The notes under the pieces were generated by a model. It was given only the letters and a program-made list of their open reading frames with translations, was not told where the DNA came from and did no database searches. Below are positions 1 to 4,734 of a DNA stretch of 5,372 nt, one piece after another. The stretch comes from Pseudomonadota bacterium (GTDB taxonomy: Bacteria > Chloroflexota > Ktedonobacteria > Ktedonobacterales > JACDGC01). Positions within the stretch are counted from its first letter, which is position 1. Every line of letters starts with the position of its first letter. The stretch lies in assembly GCA_021323815.1 (NCBI GenBank), contig JAJPKG010000162.1, positions 1-5,372 on the forward strand, given 5' to 3'. A program made the position numbers and the translations under genes.

Positions 1-1245
1 CTGATCGCGCAGGGGATGCGCCCAGCCGCCGAGGGCCAGGCAGCCGATGTCGTCGTCGTCAACACGTGCACCGTCACCCACCTGGGCGATCGCTCGTCGC
101 GTCAGGTCATCAGCCAGGCGCGGCGCAGCTCGCCGGAAGCGCTGGTGGTGGCGACCGGCTGTTACGCGCAGGTGTCGCCCCAGGCCGTCGCGGCTCTGCC
201 CGGCGTCGATCTGGTCGTCCCCAACACCAAAAAAGCCGAGATCGCGGGGGCGATCCTCACCAAACTGCATGCGCCTGCGCGTCCGGGTGTCATGCTGCCG
301 ATGTTTCCGGCTGCGGAAAACGCGGACGATCTGCTGCTGGCCGAGATTCTGGGTCGCACGCGGGTGCAGGTGAAGGTGCAGGACGGCTGTGACAATCGCT
401 GCACGTATTGCATCGTCCCCACCGCTCGCGGCGCGTCGCGCAGCCGCCCCATCCGCGATGTGGTCGCTTTTGTGCAGCGCAAGGCGAGCGCGGGCATCCA
501 AGAAGTGGTGCTGACCGGCATCCACCTGGGCGATTATCATCCCACGCCGGAAACGGACCTGGGCGATCTGCTGGCTGCGCTGCTGGCCGAGACCACCATC
601 CCGCGCATTCGCGTTTCATCGCTGGAACCGGAAGATTTCCGGCTGGACTGGCTGGCGCTGTGGCAGAATCCGCGCCTGTGCCGCCACCTGCACCTGCCGT
701 TGCAGAGCGGCAGTGATGCTGTGCTGCGCAAGATGGCACGGCGCTATACCAGCGCCCGCTATCGCCAGATCGCTCAGGCGGCATATGGCGCTATCCCCGG
801 TCTGGCGCTGACCACCGACATCATCACCGGCTTTCCCGGCGAAACCGAAGACGATTTGCAACGCACGTATGATCTGGCTGAAGAACTGGGTTTCGCCAAG
901 ATGCATGTCTTCCGCTTCTCGCCCCGCGCCGGCACGGCAGCCGCGCGCATGCGAGGGCAGATTGCCGAGCCGGTGAAGCGCGCCCGCTCGGAAAAGCTGC
1001 TGGCGCTGAACGACCGCATGGCGCATGAGTTCCGAGCGCGCCATCTCGGCCAGCGCGTGGAAGTGCTGTGGGAAAGTCGCAAACCTTTCGGCTGGGAAGG
1101 TTTAACGGATAATTATCTGCGCGTGGAACTGCACGATGCGCCACAGCGCGATCTGCACCACGCGCGCACCCAGGCGCGGATCATCGCACTGACGGATGAT
1201 GCCGTGCTGGCAGAACTTGACGATAAGGGAACGGCACTCGCCTGA
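1..1245 (+). CDS. mtaB: tRNA t6A37 methylthiotransferase, MtaB type (5' end outside window)
   Basis: Radical-SAM iron-sulfur enzyme that adds a methylthio group to N6-threonylcarbamoyladenosine at position 37 of ANN-decoding tRNAs, giving ms2t6A. The frame is open from base 1, and 414 residues are visible. Numbering from the first in-window ATG (position 16), the UPF0004 domain shows NTCTVT (C18) and TGCY (C49), two of its three cluster cysteines; the first (usually in a TLGCKVNQ-like motif) must lie upstream. The radical-SAM CxxxCxxC is C125, C129, C132 in DGCDNRCTYC. A TRAM RNA-binding domain occupies about residues 345-405. The phrase VLTGIHLGDY after the radical-SAM motif is MtaB-like; MiaB has LLGQNVNSY there, and RimO acts on ribosomal protein S12. 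The ATG at 16 is not the true start, because family members have about 30 more N-terminal residues. Stop TGA at 1243. The family and radical-SAM role are near certain; MtaB over MiaB/RimO rests on motif recognition. Confidence 0.93.
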   Translation: MIAQGMRPAAEGQAADVVVVNTCTVTHLGDRSSRQVISQARRSSPEALVVATGCYAQVSPQAVAALPGVDLVVPNTKKAEIAGAILTKLHAPARPGVMLPMFPAAENADDLLLAEILGRTRVQVKVQDGCDNRCTYCIVPTARGASRSRPIRDVVAFVQRKASAGIQEVVLTGIHLGDYHPTPETDLGDLLAALLAETTIPRIRVSSLEPEDFRLDWLALWQNPRLCRHLHLPLQSGSDAVLRKMARRYTSARYRQIAQAAYGAIPGLALTTDIITGFPGETEDDLQRTYDLAEELGFAKMHVFRFSPRAGTAAARMRGQIAEPVKRARSEKLLALNDRMAHEFRARHLGQRVEVLWESRKPFGWEGLTDNYLRVELHDAPQRDLHHARTQARIIALTDDAVLAELDDKGTALA

Positions 1246-1256
1246 ACTGCCGGCAC

Positions 1257-1262
1257 AGGAGG
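1257..1262 (+). promoter_or_regulatory. Shine-Dalgarno AGGAGG setting the start of the small CxxC gene
   Basis: A perfect AGGAGG lies 5 nt before the ATG at 1268. It lies within the 22-nt gap after the mtaB stop, so it selects 1268 over the in-frame upstream ATG at 1196, which lies inside the mtaB coding region and would overlap it by 50 nt. Confidence 0.85.
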
Positions 1263-1267
1263 CCATC

Positions 1268-1513
1268 ATGGGCAAGATCATATCTCTGGAAGACTATCGG
1301 CGCAGACGCTGCCTGGAAGCGTTGATGCTGGATATCGGCATGCCGGAATATTGCGATGAATGCGGCGAGGGCATTGAGGCGCTCTTGCTGGCCGACATGT
1401 TGGAAGACGTGGATGATGAGCGTCCTGTGATGTGGCCGGATTTGCTTGCGCCCCGCACACCGCCGCGTCGCCAACGCGCTGCCGCATCGCGCAAGGCGCG
1501 CAAAAAAGAGTAG
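1268..1513 (+). CDS. Small acidic/basic CxxC protein of unknown function (81 aa)
   Basis: I do not recognise this protein. It begins MGKIISLEDYRRRR, continues with a cysteine at C15 and a single CxxC (C29-D-E-C32), then an acidic stretch (about residues 34-55, rich in E and D), and ends with a strongly basic tail (RRQRAAASRKARKKE) after a PRTPP linker. There is no signal peptide or membrane segment. A three-cysteine set could bind a metal as a dimer or with a partner, but a full CxxC...CxxC zinc ribbon is absent. The basic tail suggests nucleic-acid or ribosome contact; this is inference. It sits 22 nt after mtaB on the same strand with its own strong ribosome binding site, so the two are probably co-transcribed. 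Its stop (TAG at 1511) is only 12 nt from the end of the convergent HIT gene. The start is well supported by the AGGAGG; the function is not known. Confidence 0.75.
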   Translation: MGKIISLEDYRRRRCLEALMLDIGMPEYCDECGEGIEALLLADMLEDVDDERPVMWPDLLAPRTPPRRQRAAASRKARKKE

Positions 1514-1525
1514 CCGCATCTGCGC

Positions 1526-2056
1526 TCACGGTTCGGCGGTGCGCGTCTGATGGCTGCCCGCCATCAACGGCAGCAGGTGGGCGCGAATCTTCTCATAGGT
1601 CTGCTGCAAGAATTCCGGCATGACCTTCACCGCGCCGATGACGGGCATGAAATTCGTGTCGCCGTTCCAGCGTGGCACAAGGTGCAGGTGCACGTGACCG
1701 GCGAAGCCCGCGCCCGCCACCTTGCCCTCGTTGATCCCCAGATTGAAGCCGTCGGGATTCATTGCCTGGCGGATCGCCGTCTGGCACCGTTGCGCCAGCA
1801 GCATCACCTCCGCCGTCGTCTCCACCGGCAGATATTCCAGGCTGCTGAGATGTTCATACGGCGCGATCAGCAGATGCCCGGTATTATAGGGATACAGATT
1901 CATCATGACGAAACAGCGCTCGCCGCGATAGACGATCAATTGTTCGGCATCTTGCGCGGGATCGTGCTGCGGCTTGGTGCAAAAGATGCAGCCCTCGCCA
2001 TCGCTCCCCGCCTGATTGATATAGGTCATGCGCCAGGGTGCCCACAGCACATCCAT
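1526..2056 (-). CDS. HIT-family nucleotide hydrolase/transferase (Ap4A phosphorylase-like)
   Basis: Cytosolic 176-residue histidine-triad protein. The signature HVHLHLV is at residues 121-127 (H121, H123, H125). In this superfamily the middle histidine is the nucleophile that attacks the alpha-phosphate of a nucleotide substrate. The N-terminus LWAPWRMTYI (residues 4-13) followed by a CxxC (C23, C26) is typical of the bacterial HIT branch that includes the mycobacterial Ap4A phosphorylase Rv2613c; the CxxC probably contributes to a zinc site. The block NLYPYNTGHLLIAPYEH (53-69) is the usual HIT core, and N105, G107, N109 and G111 continue the fold. Likely substrates are dinucleoside polyphosphates or nucleoside phosphoramidates; the sequence does not decide between them. 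Its ATG overlaps the stop of the upstream Uma2 gene (TAATG), so it is the last gene of a three-gene minus-strand unit. The family is very secure; the exact reaction is not. Confidence 0.92.
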   Translation of the reverse strand: MDVLWAPWRMTYINQAGSDGEGCIFCTKPQHDPAQDAEQLIVYRGERCFVMMNLYPYNTGHLLIAPYEHLSSLEYLPVETTAEVMLLAQRCQTAIRQAMNPDGFNLGINEGKVAGAGFAGHVHLHLVPRWNGDTNFMPVIGAVKVMPEFLQQTYEKIRAHLLPLMAGSHQTRTAEP

Positions 2057-2071
2057 TACTTGTCATCCTCC
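2054..2071 (-). promoter_or_regulatory. TAATG stop/start overlap with Shine-Dalgarno GGAGG before the HIT gene
   Basis: On the minus strand the Uma2 stop TAA (2058-2056) shares its last A with the HIT start ATG (2056-2054). GGAGG (2071-2067) lies 10 nt before that ATG, inside the last codons of the Uma2 gene. This arrangement commonly gives translational coupling by re-initiation, so HIT synthesis probably depends on translation of the Uma2 gene, although the GGAGG could also load ribosomes directly. Confidence 0.75.
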
Positions 2072-2796
2072 GTCATGGTTAAACCTTGCTGGCGCATGCG
2101 GCGCAACAGCATGTCAGCATATTCCTGGCCGCAGATCTCCAGCAACGCGACTTCAGGAGCCGGCGTTTGCCATAGCCAGGAAACATTGATCCAGAAATCG
2201 CGCAAGATCAGGGAGCGATAGATGCCTTGTGCATCAGCTTCAAACAGGTGATATTTGCCCTGATCATCGAGTCGATAAAACTCGGCGCGACGCGTGCGCG
2301 GGTCGATCAGCCAATATTCCGGGATGCCGGCCTGTTCATACTCGAAAAACTTCTCACCCCGATCTCGCCCCACGCTTTCGGGCGAGATGATCTCCACCAC
2401 CAGATCCGCTGGACCATCGACGAATGTCGGTTTCACCCGATTGCGATGCGCCTCTGCAACGAACAGCACATCCGGCTCGCGCCCAGCACGGGTGATCTTC
2501 ATCATAAAGGTAGTGACAACTAATCCCAGTTGGCGCATAGTGACGAAAGCATCCATGATGCGTGCCAGAAAGTCAGCGATGCGTTGATGGTCAAGGCTGA
2601 CGGGGCTGGGCATGAGCACCTTTCCATCTACCCATTCAGCATGGGTATCTTCGTTGGTCCAGTGCATGAATTCATCGAAAGACATGCGCAGCCCTGCCGG
2701 GGCGCGGTCCAGCATGTCGGCGATAGCTTGGAGTAATTGTGTTTTGACATCGTGGGGCAACTTCCACGACGGTTCATGTTCTGGCAGCGCGCTCAT
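2056..2796 (-). CDS. Uma2 family protein, predicted PD-(D/E)XK endonuclease (second tandem copy)
   Basis: 246-residue member of the Uma2 (DUF820) family, which has a restriction-endonuclease-like PD-(D/E)XK fold and is present in many paralogues in Cyanobacteria and Chloroflexota; its biological role is not established. The N-terminal part has DEFMHW (41-46) and the invariant EDTHAEWVDGKVLMPSP (49-65). The predicted metal site is D109 (REPDV), E135 (VVEIISPES) and K149 (RGEKFFEY), followed by the family hallmark GIPEYWLIDP. The residues after about 170 form the variable C-terminal part (a beta-rich segment with FWINVSWLW). I chose the ATG at 2796 because it has GAGGTG four nt upstream and gives MSALP, matching the start of the paralogue. 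The longer frame, from 2850, would overlap the upstream gene. It is about two-thirds identical to that paralogue over the roughly 130-residue core by hand count, with a one-residue length difference. All catalytic residues are intact, so it is probably an active protein. Confidence 0.9.
   Translation of the reverse strand: MSALPEHEPSWKLPHDVKTQLLQAIADMLDRAPAGLRMSFDEFMHWTNEDTHAEWVDGKVLMPSPVSLDHQRIADFLARIMDAFVTMRQLGLVVTTFMMKITRAGREPDVLFVAEAHRNRVKPTFVDGPADLVVEIISPESVGRDRGEKFFEYEQAGIPEYWLIDPRTRRAEFYRLDDQGKYHLFEADAQGIYRSLILRDFWINVSWLWQTPAPEVALLEICGQEYADMLLRRMRQQGLTMTEDDK
2601..2646. repeat. 46-nt block, copy 1, identical to 3349-3394 (inside second Uma2 gene)
   Basis: This direct copy matches 3349-3394 at every base, and both flanking bases differ. 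It starts exactly at the Thr codon (T51 here, T55 in the paralogue) and covers 15 whole codons (THAEWVDGKVLMPSP) without a single synonymous change, while the neighbouring codons differ often. A second shared run of 26 nt is at 2303-2328 / 3048-3073 (around PEYWLID). Confidence 0.95.
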
Positions 2797-2806
2797 TCCC
2801 CACCTC
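2797..2806 (-). promoter_or_regulatory. Ribosome binding site GAGGTG for the second Uma2 gene
   Basis: Read on the minus strand, GAGGTG followed by GGGA precedes the ATG at 2796. The alternative in-frame ATGs at 2808 and 2850 have only weak purine stretches in front. This site lies in the 19-nt gap after the upstream Uma2 stop (2816) and fixes the start choice. Confidence 0.75.
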
Positions 2807-2815
2807 ATTTGGACT

Positions 2816-3556
2816 TCACGGCAACAAGCCTGCTCGCCGCAGTCGCTCAATCATGGATTGGGCGTAATTCTGGCCACCAATTTCCCACTTGGCATCTTCA
2901 ATTGATGGCAGGTTCCAGAGCCAATCGACGCGCAGCCAGAAGCCGGGGATTATCGGCGAGTGATAGGTGCCGTCGGGCGCGGGCGGCACCAGCTGATAGG
3001 TTCCTTGCGCGTCCAGTTGATAAAATTCGGCGCGGCGGCTGAGGGGATCGATCAGCCAATATTCCGGGATGCCCGCCTTCTCATATTCAAAATATTTATC
3101 GCCGCGATCGCGGCCCGCGCTTTCGGGCGAGATGATTTCCACCGCCAGATCCGCTGGGCCATCGAGATAGGTTTTTTTCAGGCGATTGCGATGTGCGGTG
3201 GCGACAAAGATCACATCCGGCTCGCGGCCTGATTGTGGCAGTTTCATCTGAAACGGCGCGATGAGGATGTCGCCCAGTTGCTGTTCTTCCACGTAAAAAC
3301 GCATGAGCGCCGCGAGGAATCCTACGATATCTTGATGCTCCTTGTTGGCGGGGCTGGGCATGAGCACCTTTCCATCTACCCATTCAGCATGGGTGTCTTC
3401 GTCGGCCCAATCGAGAAATTCTTCATACGTCATGCGCAGATGTTCGGGATGGGCCAGGGCATCGGCGACGACCCGCAAAATGTGTTGCTGCAACGCCGGG
3501 GGGACGGGCCAGGCATCGTTGCGGTCATCGTCTTTTGGATCAGGCAATGCGCTCAT
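2816..3556 (-). CDS. Uma2 family protein, predicted PD-(D/E)XK endonuclease (first tandem copy)
   Basis: First gene of the minus-strand unit, 246 residues, the same length as the next gene. Domain order is the same: YEEFLDW (44-50), EDTHAEWVDGKVLMPSP (53-69), predicted catalytic D114 (REPDV), E140 (AVEIISPES) and K154 (RGDKYFEY), then GIPEYWLIDP (162-171). The spacings D to E (26) and E to K (14) are equal in both copies. The N-terminus (residues 6-40) and the C-terminus after about 180 are the divergent parts, and the former is acidic here (KDDDRND). The start at 3556 has AGGGGAG six nt upstream. A longer frame with GTG at 3604 would place the start codon inside a probable -10 element, so it is unlikely. 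Stop TGA at 2816, 19 nt before the next ATG. Role unknown in the family; a nuclease fold is known, DNA cleavage in vivo is not. Confidence 0.9.
   Translation of the reverse strand: MSALPDPKDDDRNDAWPVPPALQQHILRVVADALAHPEHLRMTYEEFLDWADEDTHAEWVDGKVLMPSPANKEHQDIVGFLAALMRFYVEEQQLGDILIAPFQMKLPQSGREPDVIFVATAHRNRLKKTYLDGPADLAVEIISPESAGRDRGDKYFEYEKAGIPEYWLIDPLSRRAEFYQLDAQGTYQLVPPAPDGTYHSPIIPGFWLRVDWLWNLPSIEDAKWEIGGQNYAQSMIERLRRAGLLP
3349..3394. repeat. 46-nt block, copy 2, identical to 2601-2646 (inside first Uma2 gene)
   Basis: Second member of the perfect direct repeat, 748 nt downstream of the first. It encodes residues 55-69 of this copy. The differing bases immediately outside (g3348 against a2600, and g3395 against a2647) set its limits. 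Strong protein conservation explains the equal amino acids, but not the equal third positions. Confidence 0.95.
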
Positions 3557-3569
3557 AACAGACTCCCCT
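3557..3569 (-). promoter_or_regulatory. Ribosome binding site AGGGGAG for the first Uma2 gene
   Basis: On the minus strand AGGGGAG (3569-3563) is followed by a six-nt spacer and the ATG at 3556. It is the only good Shine-Dalgarno in this stretch and excludes the upstream GTG at 3604 as the likely start. Confidence 0.8.
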
Positions 3570-3594
3570 TTGGGCTTGCCGTCATTTATTATGA

Positions 3595-3603
3595 AGTATA
3601 GCA
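3595..3603 (-). promoter_or_regulatory. Candidate extended -10 promoter for the Uma2-Uma2-HIT unit
   Basis: Read on the minus strand this is TGC-TATACT, five of six matches to TATAAT with an extended -10 TGn. No convincing -35 hexamer is seen 16-18 nt upstream, which is acceptable for an extended -10 promoter. Transcription would start near 3588, giving a leader of about 30 nt before the ATG at 3556. No operator-like palindrome is evident. Confidence 0.45.
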
Positions 3604-3724
3604 CGCGGCGACGCTTCGACAGCGACGGCAGAAAGTACCAGACTATGCATCATGCTAAAGTCCTGAATGGATACTCGCGCATGGTCCCAATAGTTATAGA
3701 GTGATAGGAAGAATGCACTGAACA

Positions 3725-3733
3725 TGGTATACT
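3725..3733 (+). promoter_or_regulatory. Candidate extended -10 promoter for the PHP gene
   Basis: TGG-TATACT, the same TGnTATACT pattern as the divergent promoter on the other strand. The hexamer 17 nt upstream (about 3705-3710) does not resemble TTGACA. Predicted start of transcription is near 3740, giving a leader of about 50 nt before the ATG at 3792. The intergenic stretch 3604-3724 between the two promoters is AT-richer in part, and I see no further gene in it. Confidence 0.45.
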
Positions 3734-3791
3734 GACAGCGCCGCATCAGCCGGATGAGCAGGTGACCGCTTATAAGTCAGCAAGGGAACGC

Positions 3792-4667
3792 ATGGTGAAC
3801 ACACAGCAAGCCGACACACCATCATTCAGCGCCGATGCCGTCGTTGATCTGCATCTGCACACGACGCACAGCGACGGGCATTGGACGCCGCAGGCATTGT
3901 GCGCGCACCTTGCCGAGCGGGGCTTCGCGCTGGCAGCCGTCACCGACCACGACCGCGTAGATACTATCGAAGAACTGCGCGGCCTGGGCGCGGCGCGCGG
4001 CGTCACCATCGTCTCCGGCGTGGAGGTGACGACAAGCTGGCGTGGCGAGTTCACGCACCTGCTGTGCTATGGTTTCGATCCGGCGGCAGGCGCGCTGGCA
4101 GCCGTGACGGAGCGCACGCGAGCGCAGCAACTCGCCAACGCCCGCGCGGTGAATGCCGAACTGCGGCGGCGCGGATTCACCTTTCCGCGTCAGGCCGAGG
4201 TGCTGGCCGACAAAGGTGGCGAGATCATGCATCCGCTGGATAATATCACGCTGTTGCGCGCGCACGGCTATGCGGCGGACTATGCTGCCGGCGCGCGGCT
4301 GGTGACGCAAGCCGGGCATCGCACGATGGCGGCTCCGCTGGCTGAAGCGGTGGAGGCGGCGCACGCGGACGGCGGCATCGCTATCATTGCCCATCCGGGG
4401 CGGCGCGACGCCGGCACCACGTGCTATGATGCCGCGCTGCTCGATGCGCTGGTGGCGGAGGGCATCCGCGTGGACGGGCTGGAAGTGTATTATCCCACCT
4501 TCACGGCAGAACAGGTCGATTTTTATGCCGGTTACGTCGCCGCGCATGGCTGGCTGGCCGGCAGCGGATCGGATTCGCACGGGCCGCGCCAGCGGTTGCC
4601 TATCGCCTATCCCGCCGGACGGGTCGCGCCGTTGCTGGCGCGTCTGGGCTTCCCAGTCGGCGTATAA
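3792..4667 (+). CDS. PHP-domain metal-dependent phosphoesterase (COG0613, RNase AM/TrpH-like)
   Basis: 291-residue cytosolic phosphoesterase of the polymerase-and-histidinol-phosphatase superfamily. Characterised relatives (YciV/RNase AM of E. coli, CV1693 of Chromobacterium) remove phosphate from 3',5'-bisphosphonucleotides or degrade short RNA from the 5' end. The metal-binding motifs are all present: HLH (H21, H23) with D28, TDHD (H53), GVEVT (E78), H89 in FTHLLCYGF, AHPGR (H201) and GSDSHG (D261, H263). EVYYPTFTAEQ before the last motif is typical of this branch. Residues about 100-175, arginine-rich and helical, form the insertion found in this subfamily. I chose ATG 3792, preceded by AAGGGA with a four-nt spacer. 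GTG 3795 (spacer seven) and GTG 3762 are alternatives and alter only the first few residues, before the conserved core at residue 19. It is divergent from the Uma2 unit, with a kinase gene 67 nt downstream. The family is secure; the substrate is inferred. Confidence 0.93.
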   Translation: MVNTQQADTPSFSADAVVDLHLHTTHSDGHWTPQALCAHLAERGFALAAVTDHDRVDTIEELRGLGAARGVTIVSGVEVTTSWRGEFTHLLCYGFDPAAGALAAVTERTRAQQLANARAVNAELRRRGFTFPRQAEVLADKGGEIMHPLDNITLLRAHGYAADYAAGARLVTQAGHRTMAAPLAEAVEAAHADGGIAIIAHPGRRDAGTTCYDAALLDALVAEGIRVDGLEVYYPTFTAEQVDFYAGYVAAHGWLAGSGSDSHGPRQRLPIAYPAGRVAPLLARLGFPVGV

Positions 4668-4668
4668 T
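4663..4668 (+). promoter_or_regulatory. Possible -10 box TATAAT overlapping the PHP stop codon
   Basis: A perfect TATAAT includes the TAA stop of the PHP gene and lies 66 nt before the kinase ATG. No -35 hexamer is found at 16-18 nt upstream, and there is no TGn extension, so this is suggestive only. If used, the kinase has its own promoter besides read-through from the PHP gene. Confidence 0.3.
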
Positions 4669-4716
4669 GGGGCGTCGTCTTATGTTGCGTTCGGTGAGCA
4701 CGTTGATGGATGGCAT

Positions 4717-4721
4717 GGAGG
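4717..4721 (+). promoter_or_regulatory. Shine-Dalgarno GGAGG for the kinase gene, unusually distant
   Basis: GGAGG lies 13 nt before the ATG at 4735, longer than the usual 5-9 nt. An in-frame TTG at 4723 would be only one nt away, which is too close. The ATG therefore remains the best start, possibly with modest translation. Confidence 0.5.
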
Positions 4722-4734
4722 TTTGACAACACGT

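Noticed and set aside
1548..1566. Seven-bp hairpin TGATGGC/GCCATCA as a terminator between the convergent genes
   Set aside because: It lies inside the HIT coding region and has no following U tract in either direction.
1550..2221. Long plus-strand reading frame opposite the HIT gene, and the 252-residue minus-strand frame opposite the PHP gene (3822-4580)
   Set aside because: Both are antisense to genes with clear catalytic motifs, lack recognisable domains and ribosome binding sites, and such open antisense frames are common in GC-rich DNA.
2797..2850. Longer Uma2 frame starting at 2850 (or at 2808)
   Set aside because: It would overlap the upstream Uma2 gene by about 35 nt, and neither start has a good ribosome binding site. 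ATG 2796 has GAGGTG and yields the MSALP start shared by the paralogue.
3557..3604. GTG start at 3604 for the first Uma2 gene
   Set aside because: The codon sits within the probable extended -10 element, and the Shine-Dalgarno AGGGGAG points to 3556.
3762..3791. GTG start at 3762 for the PHP gene
   Set aside because: No clear Shine-Dalgarno in front, and the ten extra residues are unlike the family; ATG 3792 follows AAGGGA. Not fully excluded.
4644..4656. Hairpin CTGGG/CCCAG at the end of the PHP gene as a terminator
   Set aside because: Only five bp with a three-nt loop, no T run after it, and it is within coding sequence.
4723..4728. TTGACA as a -35 box
   Set aside because: No -10 hexamer follows at 16-18 nt (the place is inside the kinase gene), so a chance match.
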